Shown here: piece by piece, positions 25,829 to 36,149 of the stretch
How positions within the stretch are numbered: the stretch's first letter is position 1
Layout: every line of letters starts with the position of its first letter
Origin: Actinoplanes sp. TBRC 11911
GTDB lineage: Bacteria; Actinomycetota; Actinomycetes; Mycobacteriales; Micromonosporaceae
Length of the DNA stretch: 64,000 nt
Direction of reading: 5' to 3'
NCBI RefSeq assembly: GCF_012933445.1
Contig: NZ_JABBNC010000011.1
Coordinates: 124,001 to 188,000, forward strand
Notes under the pieces: model-generated
Seen by the model: only the letters and a program-made list of their open reading frames with translations
Told to the model about the DNA's origin: nothing
Database searches by the model: none
Position numbers and translations under genes: made by a program

Positions 25829-25993
25829 TCAGAGGAGCACGGCTAGCGTCACCGCGGCGACGATCACCAGCGGGACGACGGTCATGCAGATGAAGATCGT
25901 CCAGGCGATGGGGTGGCCGAAGTTCAGGGCCACCCCGCCGCCCTTCTTGGGTACGAACACCCGGCGGTCACGCGGATCGCGATAGAGAGGCAT
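25829..25993 (-). CDS. DUF5808-like membrane microprotein
   Basis: This 54-aa ORF reads [20 protein letters not shown], then LNFGHPIAWTIF and one membrane helix (ICMTVVPLVIVAAVTLAVLL) at the end. The opening DPRD-FVPK and NFG-P-AW segments resemble the DUF5808 family of small actinobacterial membrane proteins of unknown function. Its ATG overlaps the lipB stop as TGATG, so it is translationally coupled to lipB and probably belongs to the same operon. The family assignment is from memory of the motif. Confidence 0.72.
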   Translation of the reverse strand: MPLYRDPRDRRVFVPKKGGGVALNFGHPIAWTIFICMTVVPLVIVAAVTLAVLL

Positions 25994-26622
25994 CACATCA
26001 GGGTAGGGAGGTGCCTCTCGACGATCGGCAGCACCTCGGCGACTGTCACCCGCCTGCCGAGCTCGGCGGACAGCGACGTCACCCCGGCGTCGCGGATGCC
26101 GCAGGGCACGAAGCGGTCGTAGTTGGACAGGTCGCAGTCGCAGTTCAGGGCGAAGCCGTGCTGGGTGACGCCGCGCGCGACGCGGATGCCGATCGCCGCG
26201 ATCTTGCGGTCGGGGCCGTGCTCGTCGGCCGGGACCCAGGCGCCGCTGCGGCCCTCGATCTGCTCGGCCGTCACGCCCAGCTCGGCGCAGACATCGATCA
26301 GCAACTGCTCGGTGCGCCGTACGTACGCCACGACGTCGACCGGCTCGGCCAGCTTGAGGATCGGGTAACCGACCAGCTGACCGGGGCCGTGCCAGGTGAT
26401 CTTGCCGCCGCGGTCGACGTTGACGACCGGGGTGCCGTCGAACGGGCGGTCGGCGATCTCGGTGCGCTTGCCCGCCGTGAACACGCTCGGGTGCTCCAGC
26501 AGGAGGACGGTGTCGGGCCGGATCCCCGCCACCACGGCGTCGTGCAGCCGCCGCTGCTCGTCCCAGGCCTTCAGGTAGTCGACCAGGCCCGGTCGCAGGA
26601 CGGAGAGCGTCGAGGTTGTCAC
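25993..26622 (-). CDS. lipB: lipoyl(octanoyl) transferase
   Basis: LipB moves the octanoyl group from acyl carrier protein to lipoyl-domain lysines, the step before LipA. The 209-aa protein has the substrate-binding [18 protein letters not shown], the catalytic Lys140 in KIAAIG and Cys174 in [14 protein letters not shown]. Length and motifs are standard for the family. It is followed by the coupled microprotein at 25829 and preceded by a 21-bp gap to the GT-C-like gene. SucB, its likely main acceptor here, is encoded 3 kb upstream on the same strand. Confidence 0.97.
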   Translation of the reverse strand: MTTSTLSVLRPGLVDYLKAWDEQRRLHDAVVAGIRPDTVLLLEHPSVFTAGKRTEIADRPFDGTPVVNVDRGGKITWHGPGQLVGYPILKLAEPVDVVAYVRRTEQLLIDVCAELGVTAEQIEGRSGAWVPADEHGPDRKIAAIGIRVARGVTQHGFALNCDCDLSNYDRFVPCGIRDAGVTSLSAELGRRVTVAEVLPIVERHLPTLM

Positions 26623-26643
26623 GGCCTCACCCTAACGCGGGGT

Positions 26644-28491
26644 TTAACGATCTAACGGATCCACACCTGGACGGATGCGCCACACCAGCACGTCCTCCAC
26701 CCGCTCCGGCGGTCCTAGCAGGTCGGTAGCGGTGGTCTCGACGGCCGAGCGGAACAACGGACCGTCCGGCCCGGTGATGCTGTCGGTGAGGAACACCGCG
26801 TCGATCCCCCAGTATTTGAAGTCGGCGCGGGCCTGGGCGCGGTCCCAGTTGTCCAGGTCGGCGATGTATCCGTAGAGCGCCGCCCGCAGGAACAGCCAGT
26901 CGGTGCTGCGCGGCACCGCCCCGATCCGGCCCTTCGCCTCCTTGCCCCCGACGTCCGGGCCGAGGAAGTAACCGTCCGGGATCTTGAACTGCTGACCACC
27001 CCGAGCCATCGTGTACGCCTGCCAGCGCTGGCCATCCCCGGCCACGTTGATGGCGAACGGGAGCGCCGACATCGTCCCGCCCGCCGGCACGTACTTCTTC
27101 CACGTGCCGTCGGCGATGAACTGCGGTTCGGGCGCCCGATCCGAGGTGAGCAGCGGCAGCGGGAAGATCGGCACGAGCGCGAGCGCGAACGCCGCCGCCA
27201 TCCGGCCCCGCCACTTCCCGCGCATCAGCTCGTCGGCGCTCAGCGTCAGGATCACGCCGAACACCCCGACCAGTGCCAGCGCGTAGCGGGCCGGCAGCGC
27301 CGAGTCGAACAGCGGCAGGTGCGCCAGGAAGGCGTACGGCATCGGCAGGTAGCTCTCGTTGCCGAAGAACAGCAGCCGCGGCCCGAGCGAGATCACGAAG
27401 AACACGCCGGCCACCACCGCGAGGGCGCGCAGGGTCGAACGCCGTCCGGGGTCCGCGCGCTTCCACAGTTGCACCAGGGAAAACAAGACCAGGACCACGA
27501 GCGGAAGACCGAAATACGACGTCTGCTCGGTCGGATTCGGCGAAAGGTCATTCCCGATTCCGGCCCAGGCCGCGAGGGTACGGTCGGAATAGCTGATAAA
27601 CGCGCCGATGTCCTCCGCATAATGGCGCTGGTTGAACCCCGTACCGGAAAAGGTTTGGGGTCCGGCGAAATGCAGATAGAGCGGGTACGCCAGAAGTGCT
27701 AATGCCACGACACCGGTGACCGCGAGCCCGGCCAGCACCCGGGGCAACGCCTCGCGCGCCTCGGCTCGGGTGGCCCGGGGCACCGACCAGGTGATCAGGA
27801 AGATCCCGGCGGCCAGCGCGCAGAAGAACAAGCCCTCGGCGGCGACCGTGAAGCCGATCGCGAGCAGCAGCCCGAGCACCAGGCCGTTGCGCAGCCAATG
27901 GCCCTTCTCGCGCAGTTTGAACAGCCACCACAGCACGACCGGGGCGACCCAGCCGGAGGTCCAGTTGAGGTGGCCGTTGGCGTGCGAGATGAAGCCGGGC
28001 GCGAAGCCGCAGAACAGGCCGCCCAGCGCCGCCGCGGCCCGGTTGCGGGTCACCCAGCGGGCCAGGAACAAATACCACGCGAACGCCGAGCCGGCCAGGT
28101 TCAGCGTGAGGATGCTGATGAAGCTGATCTGCGGGCCGAGCAGGATGGTCACCGGCGCGAACAGGAACGCGTACGCCGTGATCGACGTGTTCGCCGCGAG
28201 ATTGACCCCGTCCGGCGTGTTCATCATCGTCGAGAAGAACGGGTCGCCGCCGTGTTCGAGCAGGTAGACGCCGTAACCCAGCACCCACTCGAAGAACGCC
28301 TGGTCGCCCACGTTGCCGGACACGGTCCGCACGTACGGTGACTGCCAGAGCCCCTTCGTGACATAGACCGCCAGCGCGAGCGCGATGACGGCGACGAACA
28401 GGTGGGCCCGGCGACGGCGGGTGGCCGCTCGGGCATCGGGCGGGGCCGGGATTTCCGCGGCGGCGGCGGTGGCGGGAGCGGCGACTGACAT
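26644..28491 (-). CDS. multi-pass membrane protein, GT-C glycosyltransferase-like
   Basis: From ATG 28491 (MSVAAPATAAAAEIP) the protein is 615 aa with about ten membrane helices. It starts at AHLFVAVIALALAVYVT, continues through FLFAPVTILLGPQISFISILTLNLAG and ends near RMAAAFALALVPIFPLPLL. An extracytoplasmic C-terminal domain of about 190 aa follows (FIADGTWKKYVPAGGTM; DFKYWGIDAVFLTDSI). A GNVGDQAFFEWVLGYGVYLLEHGGDPFF loop after helix 1 resembles the first acidic loop of GT-C enzymes that use lipid-linked sugars. The exact family and substrate are not recognised. The frame extends upstream to 28773, but that part is only the antisense of the next gene. Confidence 0.7.
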   Translation of the reverse strand: MSVAAPATAAAAEIPAPPDARAATRRRRAHLFVAVIALALAVYVTKGLWQSPYVRTVSGNVGDQAFFEWVLGYGVYLLEHGGDPFFSTMMNTPDGVNLAANTSITAYAFLFAPVTILLGPQISFISILTLNLAGSAFAWYLFLARWVTRNRAAAALGGLFCGFAPGFISHANGHLNWTSGWVAPVVLWWLFKLREKGHWLRNGLVLGLLLAIGFTVAAEGLFFCALAAGIFLITWSVPRATRAEAREALPRVLAGLAVTGVVALALLAYPLYLHFAGPQTFSGTGFNQRHYAEDIGAFISYSDRTLAAWAGIGNDLSPNPTEQTSYFGLPLVVLVLFSLVQLWKRADPGRRSTLRALAVVAGVFFVISLGPRLLFFGNESYLPMPYAFLAHLPLFDSALPARYALALVGVFGVILTLSADELMRGKWRGRMAAAFALALVPIFPLPLLTSDRAPEPQFIADGTWKKYVPAGGTMSALPFAINVAGDGQRWQAYTMARGGQQFKIPDGYFLGPDVGGKEAKGRIGAVPRSTDWLFLRAALYGYIADLDNWDRAQARADFKYWGIDAVFLTDSITGPDGPLFRSAVETTATDLLGPPERVEDVLVWRIRPGVDPLDR

Positions 28492-28522
28492 CAGCCGCAG
28501 ATTAGCAAGCCGACCTGCGTAA

Positions 28523-29440
28523 TCAGCGGGGCTGGGCGGGTTCGCGGCCGAGGGCGGCGAACATGGCGCTCTCGATGTCCGGATAAGCCCATTCGAAGCC
28601 CGCCCTCTCCAAGACCCCCGCCCGTACGCGCTGACTCTGTTTCGCCTCGCCGGCCAGCTCGCCGAGGGCGACGTCGAGCACGACGGTGGGCACCGACAGC
28701 ACGGCGGGCCGATGCACGGCGCGCCCGAACGCCTTGGTGAACTCGGCGTTGGTGCAGGGCTCGGCGGCGACAAGGTTGACCGGGCCGGCGATCGAGTCCC
28801 GGTCGAGCAGGAACTCGGCCGCGGTCAGCCAGTCGTCCACCGCGATCCACGCCATCCACTGCCGGCCGCTGCCGATGCGCGCGCCCGCGCCGAACTTGAA
28901 CGGCAGCAGCAGCGGCTTGATCAACGAGCCCTCGCGGCTGATCGCCGGGGCGGTGCGCAGCAGGACGACCCGGGTGCCGGCGTCCTCGGCCGGGCGGGCG
29001 GCCGCCTCCCAGACCCGGCACAGATCGGCCAGGAAGGTGCGGCCCGCCGGGGCCTCCTCGGTGACGGTCCGGTCGCCGGTGTCGCCGTACCAGCCGACCG
29101 CGGAGGCCTGCAGCAACGTCCGCGGACGGTCCTCGGCCGGCAGCTGCTTGATCACCCCGGCGATGGTCGCGGTGGTGTCCACCCGGCTGGAGCGCAGCAA
29201 ACGCTTGTAGCCCGGTGTCCACCGCCAGTGCCCGATGGACGCCCCGGCCAGGTTGATGACCGCGTCCGCGCCGGCCACCAGAGCCGGGTCGAGCTGGTTC
29301 TGGCCGGGACGCCAGGTGGCCTCGTCCGGTTTCTGGGCCGGTCGGCGCACGAGCCGGGTGATGTCGTGCCCGGCGTCGGTCAGCCGGGCGGCGAGCCGCG
29401 TGCCGAGGAACCCGGACGCGCCGGCCATGAGGATCCGCAT
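28523..29440 (-). CDS. TIGR01777 family NAD(P)-binding epimerase/SDR protein
   Basis: From ATG 29440 (MRILMAGASGFLGTRLA) the protein is 305 aa. It has the SDR nucleotide motif GASGFLG at 7-13, INLAGASIGHWRW, the SAVGWYGDTGDRTVTE segment and a C-terminal DUF1731-type region (LDVALGELAGEAKQSQRVRAGVLERAGFEWAYPDIESA). This is the YfcH/SDR39U1 type, whose substrate is not known. A TTG six codons upstream is an alternative start. It sits between the GT-C-like gene (31 bp) and the sucB terminator. The equivalent gene lies beside lipB and sucB in mycobacteria as I recall. Confidence 0.9.
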   Translation of the reverse strand: MRILMAGASGFLGTRLAARLTDAGHDITRLVRRPAQKPDEATWRPGQNQLDPALVAGADAVINLAGASIGHWRWTPGYKRLLRSSRVDTTATIAGVIKQLPAEDRPRTLLQASAVGWYGDTGDRTVTEEAPAGRTFLADLCRVWEAAARPAEDAGTRVVLLRTAPAISREGSLIKPLLLPFKFGAGARIGSGRQWMAWIAVDDWLTAAEFLLDRDSIAGPVNLVAAEPCTNAEFTKAFGRAVHRPAVLSVPTVVLDVALGELAGEAKQSQRVRAGVLERAGFEWAYPDIESAMFAALGREPAQPR

Positions 29441-29501
29441 GCCCTCTATCTTGCCCAAAATCGAACCTGTTCAAAACAGCCCTGGCAGGGCCGGATACGC
29501 G

Positions 29502-29533
29502 CGAAGGCGAGCCGGAATTCCGGCTCGCCTTCG
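29502..29533 (-). terminator. terminator of the sucB-lpdA transcript
   Basis: A perfect 32-bp palindrome (14-bp arms around AATT) lies 32 bp beyond the sucB stop. It would act on either strand, but only sucB ends here. Confidence 0.8.
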
Positions 29534-29565
29534 TTCGGGTTTACGTCCGAGTCGTGGGCTCCAGG

Positions 29566-31443
29566 TCAGTTCAGGCCCAGCTCGCCCTCGAACTGGCCGG
29601 CCTCCAGGCGCTCCTTGACGGTGACCAGGAAGCGGGCCGCGTCGGCGCCGTCCACGATCCGGTGGTCGTAGCTCAGCGCCAGGTAGACCATCGAGCGCGG
29701 CACGATGATCTCGCCCAGGTTCGGGTCGTCGACCACGATCGCGCGCTTCACGACCGCGCCGGTGCCGAGGATGCCGACCTGCGGCTGGTTGATGATCGGG
29801 GTGTCGAAGAGCGCGCCCCGGCTGCCCGTGTTGGTCAGCGTGAACGTGCCACCCGAGATCTCGTCCGGGCTGATCTTGTTGTTCCGGGTGCGGTCGGCCA
29901 CGTCGGCGATCCGGCGGGCCAGTCCGGCCAGGTTCAGGTCGCCCGAATCCTTGATCACCGGGACGATCAGGCCCTTCGGCGTGTCCACCGCGATGCCCAG
30001 GTGCTCGGCGTCGTGGTAGGTGACGGTGCCGGCCTCGGTGTCGATCGACGAGTTGACCACCGGGTGCTGCTGCAGCGCCTCGACCGTGGCCAGCGCGAAG
30101 AACGGCAGGAAGCTCAGCTTCACGCCGTGCTTGGCCTGGAAGTCGGCCTTGGCCCGGTTACGCAGCTGGGCGATCCGGGTCACGTCGACCTCGACCACCG
30201 TGGTGAGCTGCGCCGACGTCTGCAGCGACTCGACCATGCGGCGCGCGATCGTGGCACGCATCCGGGTCAGCTTCTCGGTGCGGCCACGCAGCGGGCTCGG
30301 CTCGGGCTTCGCGGTGGACCGGGTCTGCGACGCGGCAGGCGCGGCGGCGGCCGGGGCGGCCGGAGCCGGAGCGGCCGCGGCGGCCTTCGCCGCCGCCGCC
30401 TTCTCGGCGGCCTCGATCACGTCCTGCTTGCGGATCCGGCCGCCCACCCCGGTGCCGGTCAGCTTGGACAGGTCGACACCACGGTCGGTGGCCAGCTTGC
30501 GGACCAGCGGCGTCACGTACCCGGCGTCGCCGGAACCGTTGGCCTGGACCGTCTCGGCGGCCGGAGCGGCCGGCTGCGCGGGAGCGGGCGTCGGGAACGT
30601 CTCGGCGGCGCGGTCGGCGGCAACCGGGTCGGCGGCGACCTCGGCCTCGGCCGACGGCTCGCCGTAGGAGTCGCCGAGGACCGAGACGTCCCTGGCCGGC
30701 GGCGTCTCGGCGCGCGGCTGCGGCGCGGCGGCAGCGGGAGCGGCCTGGGCGGGAGCGGCCGGGGCGGGTGACGCGGGCGCGGCCGGAGCCGCGTTCGGGG
30801 AGCCGACGATCGCCAGCTCGGCGCCGACGTCCGCGGTCTCGTCCTCCTGCACCTTGATCTCCAGCAGGGTGCCGGCGACCGGTGACGGGATCTCGGTGTC
30901 GACCTTGTCGGTGGAGACCTCGAGAAGCGGCTCGTCGGCCTCGACCGTCTCGCCGACCTGCTTGAGCCAGCGGGTGATGGTGCCCTCGGTGACGCTCTCG
31001 CCGAGCGCCGGCATGGTGACCGCGGTGCCCTCCGCCGCGGAGGCGGGCGCCGCCGAAGCCGCGACCGGCGCGGGCTGCTCGGCCTCGACCGGCTTCTCGG
31101 TCGACGGCGTGACCGGGGCTGCGGGCTCGGGTTCGGCGGGGGCGGCGGCCGCGGGCGCGGCTTCCGGCGCGGCCGGCGCGGGCGCCGACGATCCGGCGTC
31201 CTCACCCTCGCCCGCGATGACCGCGAGCTCGCTGCCGACCTCGGCCGTCTCGTCCTCCGCAACGACGATCCTGGTCAGCACGCCCGCGGCCGGCGACGGG
31301 ATCTCCGTGTCGACCTTGTCCGTGGAGACCTCGAGAAGCGGCTCGTCCGCCTCGACGCGCTCGCCTTCCTGCTTCAGCCAACGCGTGACGGTGCCTTCGG
31401 TGACACTCTCACCCAGCCGCGGCATGGTGACCGATACCGGCAT
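29566..31443 (-). CDS. sucB: dihydrolipoamide succinyl/acyltransferase (E2), two lipoyl domains
   Basis: This 625-aa E2 component of 2-oxo acid dehydrogenases carries two N-terminal lipoyl domains (lipoyl lysines Lys43 and Lys180, each in [12 protein letters not shown]), joined by Ala/Pro linkers. A peripheral-subunit-binding domain follows ([21 protein letters not shown]) and then the catalytic domain with [16 protein letters not shown] near the C-terminus. In actinobacteria this protein (DlaT/SucB) is shared by the pyruvate and 2-oxoglutarate dehydrogenase complexes. The lpdA gene for E3 lies 40 bp upstream on the same strand, so both are likely one operon. lipA and lipB for its cofactor are nearby. 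Confidence 0.96.
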   Translation of the reverse strand: MPVSVTMPRLGESVTEGTVTRWLKQEGERVEADEPLLEVSTDKVDTEIPSPAAGVLTRIVVAEDETAEVGSELAVIAGEGEDAGSSAPAPAAPEAAPAAAAPAEPEPAAPVTPSTEKPVEAEQPAPVAASAAPASAAEGTAVTMPALGESVTEGTITRWLKQVGETVEADEPLLEVSTDKVDTEIPSPVAGTLLEIKVQEDETADVGAELAIVGSPNAAPAAPASPAPAAPAQAAPAAAAPQPRAETPPARDVSVLGDSYGEPSAEAEVAADPVAADRAAETFPTPAPAQPAAPAAETVQANGSGDAGYVTPLVRKLATDRGVDLSKLTGTGVGGRIRKQDVIEAAEKAAAAKAAAAAPAPAAPAAAAPAASQTRSTAKPEPSPLRGRTEKLTRMRATIARRMVESLQTSAQLTTVVEVDVTRIAQLRNRAKADFQAKHGVKLSFLPFFALATVEALQQHPVVNSSIDTEAGTVTYHDAEHLGIAVDTPKGLIVPVIKDSGDLNLAGLARRIADVADRTRNNKISPDEISGGTFTLTNTGSRGALFDTPIINQPQVGILGTGAVVKRAIVVDDPNLGEIIVPRSMVYLALSYDHRIVDGADAARFLVTVKERLEAGQFEGELGLN

Positions 31444-31483
31444 GTCTCAGAACTCCTTAACCGCTTCTTTTTGGAAGGACGTA

Positions 31484-32872
31484 TCAGGCGTGCGCGTGCA
31501 GCGGCTTACCGGCCAGCGCGAGGAACGCCTCGCCCACCGCCTCGCTCTGGGTCGGGTGGGCGTGGACGAGCTGGGCGACATCCTCCGGGAACGCCTCCCA
31601 GTTGTAGATCAGCTGCGCCTCGCCGATCAGCTCGCCCATCCGGTCGCCGACCATGTGGATGCCGACGACGGGACCGTCGACCTGCCGGACCACCTTGACG
31701 AAGCCCTGGGTCTTGAGGATCTGGCTCTTGCCGTTGCCGCCGAGGTTGTAGTTGTACGACGTGATCTTGTCAGCACCGTACTTCTCCTTGGCCTTCTCCT
31801 CGGTGTAGCCGACGGAGGCGACCTGGGGCTCGGAGTAGGTCACGCGCGGGATACCGGCCTCGTCGATGACCGCGGGCCGCAGCCCGGCGATCTCCTCGGC
31901 GACGAAGATGCCCTGCGCGAAGCCGCGGTGCGCGAGCTGCAGGCCGGGGACGATGTCACCGACCGCGTAGACGTTGCCGACACCGGTGTGCAGGCGCTCG
32001 TTGGTGATGACGAAGCCGCGGTCCAGGGTGATGCCCTGCTCCTCGTACCCGAGGCCGGCCGTCACCGGGCCACGGCCGACCGCGACCAGCAGCACCTCGG
32101 CCTCGATCGTCTCGCCGCCGGCGATGGTGGCGCGCACACCGTTCTCGGTGCGCTCGACCTTCTCGAACGGCTTGCCGACCTTGAAGTTGATCTTCCGCTT
32201 GCGGAACGCGCGCTCGAGCTGCTTGGAGACCTCTTCGTCCTCCGCGGCGACCAGCCGGGGCAGCGCCTCGAGGACGGTGACGTCGGCACCGAACGACTTC
32301 CACACGCTGGCGAACTCGACGCCGATGACGCCGCCGCCGAGCACGATCACCGAGGACGGCACCCGGTCGAGCTTGAGGGCGTGCTCGCTGGTGATCACGT
32401 GCTTGCCGTCGACCTCGAGGCCGGGGAGGCTGCGCGAGTAGGACCCGGAGGCGAGGATGACGTGGCGGCCCGTGTACCGCTGGCCGTTCACCTCGACGGT
32501 GTCCTTCGCGACGAGCTTGCCCTCGCCGGGGACGATCGTGATCTTGTCTTGCTTCAGGAGGCCCTGGAGGCCTTTGTAGAGCCGGCCGACGACTGCGTCC
32601 TTATAGGCGTTGACGCCCGCCATGTCAATGCCGACAAGATCGGCCTTGATTCCGAACTGCTCACTCTCGCGGGTCTGATCGGCGATCTCGGCGGCGTGCA
32701 GCAGGGCCTTGGTCGGGATGCAGCCGCGGTGCAGACACGTGCCGCCCAGCTCGGCTTTGTCGACCAGAGCGACGGAGAGGTCAAGCTCGGCCGCGCGCAG
32801 GGCGGCCGCATAGCCACCGCTCCCGGCACCGAGGATGACGATGTCGAAGGTTCCACCGTTCGGCTGGCTCAC
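31484..32872 (-). CDS. lpdA: dihydrolipoyl dehydrogenase (E3)
   Basis: LpdA reoxidises dihydrolipoamide on E2 using FAD and NAD+. From GTG 32872 (VSQPNGGTFDIVILGAG), preceded by GGAG, it has 462 aa. Motifs are the FAD site GAGSGG at 15-20, the redox disulfide Cys46-Cys51 in GGTCLHRGC, the NAD site LGGGVIGVEFAS, the FAD ring contact GDIVPGLQLAH and the C-terminal His-Glu dyad region VHAHPTQSE. All catalytic residues are present. It is the first gene of the lpdA-sucB operon and is divergent from the hypothetical at 33037. The longer in-frame start at 32914 lacks a ribosome site. Confidence 0.96.
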   Translation of the reverse strand: MSQPNGGTFDIVILGAGSGGYAAALRAAELDLSVALVDKAELGGTCLHRGCIPTKALLHAAEIADQTRESEQFGIKADLVGIDMAGVNAYKDAVVGRLYKGLQGLLKQDKITIVPGEGKLVAKDTVEVNGQRYTGRHVILASGSYSRSLPGLEVDGKHVITSEHALKLDRVPSSVIVLGGGVIGVEFASVWKSFGADVTVLEALPRLVAAEDEEVSKQLERAFRKRKINFKVGKPFEKVERTENGVRATIAGGETIEAEVLLVAVGRGPVTAGLGYEEQGITLDRGFVITNERLHTGVGNVYAVGDIVPGLQLAHRGFAQGIFVAEEIAGLRPAVIDEAGIPRVTYSEPQVASVGYTEEKAKEKYGADKITSYNYNLGGNGKSQILKTQGFVKVVRQVDGPVVGIHMVGDRMGELIGEAQLIYNWEAFPEDVAQLVHAHPTQSEAVGEAFLALAGKPLHAHA

Positions 32873-33036
32873 GTTGACTCCAGTGGTCGCGTCGTTGCCT
32901 TGTGGGTCACACAATGGAAACGGTCACAGTATGTCCTGGCCATCTTGTCACTTGCGGAACCGATCGATGCACTCAGGTGCCACACGGCGTGCCCGCGAGT
33001 CGTACCCTTGCGCCATCAGAGAGAAGGAGAGCGCCG

Positions 33037-33357
33037 GTGGCCTGGTTTCGGCGGCGGAGAGAGCCGGGTCGTCCGGCCGGTCGTCCGGTGGATCGTGCCG
33101 ATCTTGAATATCTCGCGGAGTTCGTCCGCACGCGCCGGGGCGTCGAGGCGTTCATCGAGCCGCGGACGAACGTGACCGAGACCACCGTCTTATTAGTCGC
33201 GCACGACGGTGAGTGGACACGTCGGCGCACCGAGTCACCGGATATCGCGCGGCGCTGGGCCCACCAACTCTCGGTTCCCATCTACGACGTACGGCTGATG
33301 GGTTATCCGCAACGCATGCGTGACTACAACGCTCGGCAGAAGGATCGCCCGGTCTAG
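33037..33357 (+). CDS. conserved actinobacterial hypothetical protein
   Basis: From GTG 33037, 6 bases after AAGGAGA, the protein is 106 aa. It opens with a basic stretch (VAWFRRRREPGRPAGRPVDRADLEYLAEFVRTRRG) and continues in a compact mixed fold (EAFIEPRTNVTETTVLLVAHDGEWTRRR; VPIYDVRLMGYPQRMRDYNARQK). The body resembles short conserved proteins found next to lpdA or pepA in actinomycetes, sometimes loosely labelled oxidoreductase. No catalytic motif supports that label. It is divergent from lpdA and convergent with pepA. Confidence 0.75.
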   Translation: MAWFRRRREPGRPAGRPVDRADLEYLAEFVRTRRGVEAFIEPRTNVTETTVLLVAHDGEWTRRRTESPDIARRWAHQLSVPIYDVRLMGYPQRMRDYNARQKDRPV

Positions 33358-33376
33358 CACGACGGCCGGGCGATCC
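33342..33376. terminator. bidirectional terminator between 33357 and pepA
   Basis: An 11-bp perfect stem (GGATCGCCCGG / CCGGGCGATCC) has a 13-base loop that spans the stop codon of the plus-strand gene. It lies 12 bp from the pepA stop. Confidence 0.65.
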
Positions 33377-33387
33377 GAACCGGTCCG

Positions 33388-34929
33388 TCAGGACGCCGCG
33401 AGCTGATCGATCGCGGTCAGGAACGTGCGGACCGGCACGCCGGTGCCGCCCTTCGTCCAGTAGCCGGTCGCCTCGCCCGAGTGGAAGCTCGGACCCGCGA
33501 TGTCGATGTGCGCCCACTCGACCCCGTCCGCCACGAACTCGCGCAGGAAGACACCACCCTGGAGCATGTGGCCCGCGCGGTCGAGGTTGGAGTTCGTCTG
33601 CGAGATGTCGGCGATGTCCGACTCCATGCCCTTGCGGACCTCGTCCGGCAGCGGCATCGGCCAGGCCGGTTCGCCGGTCGCCTCGCCGGCCGCCTTGATC
33701 AGCTCGACAGCGGCGTCCGAGCCCATCAGCCCGGCCGTCCGCTTGCCCAGCGAGATGACCTGGCCGCCGGTGAGCGTCGAGGTCTCCAGCACGTAGTCGG
33801 TGCCGTCCGCGCAGGCCCGCGCGATCGCGTCGCCGAGCACCATCCGGCCCTCGGCGTCGGTGTTGTAGACCTCGACCCGCTTGCCGTTGAACATCGTGAT
33901 CACGTCGCCCGGCCGGTAAGCCGAGCCGGACGGCATGTTCTCGGCCATCGCCAGGTAGCCGGTCACCGCGACGGCGGGCTTGAGCGCGGCGATGGCGATC
34001 ATGGCGGCACCCACGGCGGCCGCGCCGGACATGTCCGACTTCATCTCCCACATGCCCGCGTTCGGCTTGATGCTGATGCCGCCGGTGTCGAAGGTGATGC
34101 CCTTGCCCACCAGCGCCACCCGCTTCGGGTCCGCGACGCCCTCCGGCACGTACCGCAGGCGGACCAGCCGCGGCGGCTCCTCGGAACCCTGGCCGACCGC
34201 CACGATGCCGCCGTAGCCACCGGCCTTGAGCTCGTCGAAGTCCAGCACCTCCACCTCCAGGCCGCTGCCCTCGGCGGCGGCGACCACGGCGTCCGCGAAC
34301 TGCGGCGGGCGCAGCAGGTTCGGCGGCATGTTGATCCAGTCCCGGGTCTGCCGGACCGCCCGCGCCACGACCTCGGCGCGGGTCACCTCGGCGACAGCGG
34401 CCGCGTCCGCAGCGTCCGGCACGTGCACCTGCAGCGCGGTCACCGGCTCGCGGCGGTTCGGCTGCGGCACCGTCTTGTAGCCCGCGAAGCGGTAGCCGCC
34501 GAGCATCGCGCCCTCCAGCGTCGCCCGCAGCACCCCGGGCGCGTCCGCGTCGTCCGGCAGCGGCAGCGCCAGCGCCACCGTCGCGCTGCCGGCCAGCGCC
34601 CGCACCGCCGCACCGGCACCCCGGCGCAGCGTCTCCAGGCTCGGCGCCGAGCCGGTCGGCTCGTTACCCAGGCCGACGGCGACGACTAACGGCGCCGCGA
34701 TGGTGCCCAGCGTGGCCAGCTTCGTCACCTCGCCCGGGGCGCCGCTCGCGCCGAGCAGCGCCAGCGTCGAGGTCAGCTTGCCGTCGAACGCGGCGGCGAT
34801 GCTCTCGGCGCCGGCGGCGGGCAGCAGGGCGCCCCCGTCGTCGGGCTGGCTGTGCAGGCCGATGACGATGGCATCGACCGCCAATTCGGCCGGGTCGGTG
34901 TCGACCAGGCTGAGGCTGGGCTGGCTCAC
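33388..34929 (-). CDS. pepA: leucyl aminopeptidase (M17)
   Basis: This 513-aa M17 metallo-aminopeptidase removes N-terminal residues from peptides in the cytoplasm and uses two zinc or manganese ions. The catalytic C-terminal half shows [19 protein letters not shown] (Lys and Asp ligands), MKSDMSGAA, the signature [13 protein letters not shown] and ETSTLTG. The N-terminal half (about 1-170) is the usual variable domain. Length and motifs are standard. It is divergent from gcvT, 113 bp away, with no riboswitch visible in that gap. Confidence 0.96.
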   Translation of the reverse strand: MSQPSLSLVDTDPAELAVDAIVIGLHSQPDDGGALLPAAGAESIAAAFDGKLTSTLALLGASGAPGEVTKLATLGTIAAPLVVAVGLGNEPTGSAPSLETLRRGAGAAVRALAGSATVALALPLPDDADAPGVLRATLEGAMLGGYRFAGYKTVPQPNRREPVTALQVHVPDAADAAAVAEVTRAEVVARAVRQTRDWINMPPNLLRPPQFADAVVAAAEGSGLEVEVLDFDELKAGGYGGIVAVGQGSEEPPRLVRLRYVPEGVADPKRVALVGKGITFDTGGISIKPNAGMWEMKSDMSGAAAVGAAMIAIAALKPAVAVTGYLAMAENMPSGSAYRPGDVITMFNGKRVEVYNTDAEGRMVLGDAIARACADGTDYVLETSTLTGGQVISLGKRTAGLMGSDAAVELIKAAGEATGEPAWPMPLPDEVRKGMESDIADISQTNSNLDRAGHMLQGGVFLREFVADGVEWAHIDIAGPSFHSGEATGYWTKGGTGVPVRTFLTAIDQLAAS

Positions 34930-35042
34930 GCGAGTACTCCGGGACTTCGGGCCGGGCGCCTCTTGGGCAACTTCGGCTTATCGGATTGTTAGGTGTCCCC
35001 GCGACAATAACGACTCCCAAGGTCACGGGTAAGTTGGCAGTC

Positions 35043-36149
35043 ATGTCTGCCGACGCCGCCGATGCCCTCGCCCGTTCCCCCCTGCACGAGCGCCACGTCG
35101 CCCTGGGCGCCAAGTTCGCCTCCTTCGGCGGCTGGGAAATGCCTTTGGAGTACGCCGGTGGCGGTGTCCTCAAGGAGCACTCCGCGGTCCGGGACGCGGC
35201 CGGCGTCTTCGACGTGTCGCACCTGGGCAAGGCCCGGGTCCGCGGCGCCGGTGCCGCCGGCTTCGTCAACGCGTGCCTCACCAATGACCTCGGCCGCATC
35301 GCCCCTGGTCAGGCGCAGTACACATTGTGCTGTGCCGACGACGGCGGCGTGGTGGACGACCTCATCGCGTACCTGATCGCCGACGACCACGTCTTCCTCA
35401 TCCCGAACGCCGCGAACACCGCCGAGGTGGTGCGCCGGTTGACCGTGGCCGCCCCCGCCGGCGTCACGGTGACCAACGAGCACCAGCGCTACGCCGTGCT
35501 CGCCGTCCAAGGCCCGCAGTCCGCCGAGGTGCTCGCCAAACTCGGCCTGCCCACCGAGCACGACTACATGTCGTTCGCGACGACCACGCTGGGTGACACC
35601 GAACTCATCGTGTGCCGCACCGGATACACCGGCGAGCACGGCTACGAGCTGGTGGTGCCGTGGGACGACGCGGTCGCCGTGTGGGACGCGCTGATCGCCG
35701 CCGGCGTCCGCCCCTGCGGCCTCGGCGCCCGCGACACGCTGCGCACCGAGATGGGCTACCCGCTGCACGGCCAGGACCTGTCGCCGGAGATCACCCCGGT
35801 GCAGGCCCGCTCCGGCTGGGCGGTCGGCTGGAAGAAACCCGAATTCTGGGGCCGGGACGCGCTCATCACGGAGAAGACCGAAGGACCCCGGCGGACGTTG
35901 CGCGGGCTGGAACTGACCGGCCGCGGAATCCCGCGCGGCCACATGGACGTGTACGCCGGTGGGCAGCAGATCGGCGAGACCACGAGCGGCACGTTCTCCC
36001 CGACGAAGAAGGTCGGCATCGCGCTGGCCCTGCTCGACACCGCGGCCGGGGTGTCCGACGGCGACCTGGTCGAGATCGACATCCGGGGGCGGCGTGCCGA
36101 GGCGCGCGTGGTGAAGCCGCCGTTCGTGCAGCCATCCGTCCGGGCCTGA
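35043..36149 (+). CDS. gcvT: aminomethyltransferase (glycine cleavage T protein)
   Basis: GcvT transfers the methylene group from the H-protein-bound intermediate to tetrahydrofolate. The 368-aa protein from ATG 35043 ([18 protein letters not shown]) shows [34 protein letters not shown], the folate-site [13 protein letters not shown] and [20 protein letters not shown]-terminal barrel ends in [11 protein letters not shown]. The family call is strong. gcvH and gcvP are not in the window. It has no glycine riboswitch in the short upstream gap. Confidence 0.95.
   Translation: MSADAADALARSPLHERHVALGAKFASFGGWEMPLEYAGGGVLKEHSAVRDAAGVFDVSHLGKARVRGAGAAGFVNACLTNDLGRIAPGQAQYTLCCADDGGVVDDLIAYLIADDHVFLIPNAANTAEVVRRLTVAAPAGVTVTNEHQRYAVLAVQGPQSAEVLAKLGLPTEHDYMSFATTTLGDTELIVCRTGYTGEHGYELVVPWDDAVAVWDALIAAGVRPCGLGARDTLRTEMGYPLHGQDLSPEITPVQARSGWAVGWKKPEFWGRDALITEKTEGPRRTLRGLELTGRGIPRGHMDVYAGGQQIGETTSGTFSPTKKVGIALALLDTAAGVSDGDLVEIDIRGRRAEARVVKPPFVQPSVRA

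Noticed and set aside
28492..28773. N-terminal extension of the GT-C-like protein
   Set aside because: The extra 94 residues are Pro/Ser/Cys-rich low-complexity sequence lying inside the coding region of the upstream epimerase gene; the first ATG after it is followed directly by membrane helices.
34930..35042. Glycine riboswitch ahead of gcvT
   Set aside because: The 113-bp gap shows no tandem aptamer structure or conserved core.
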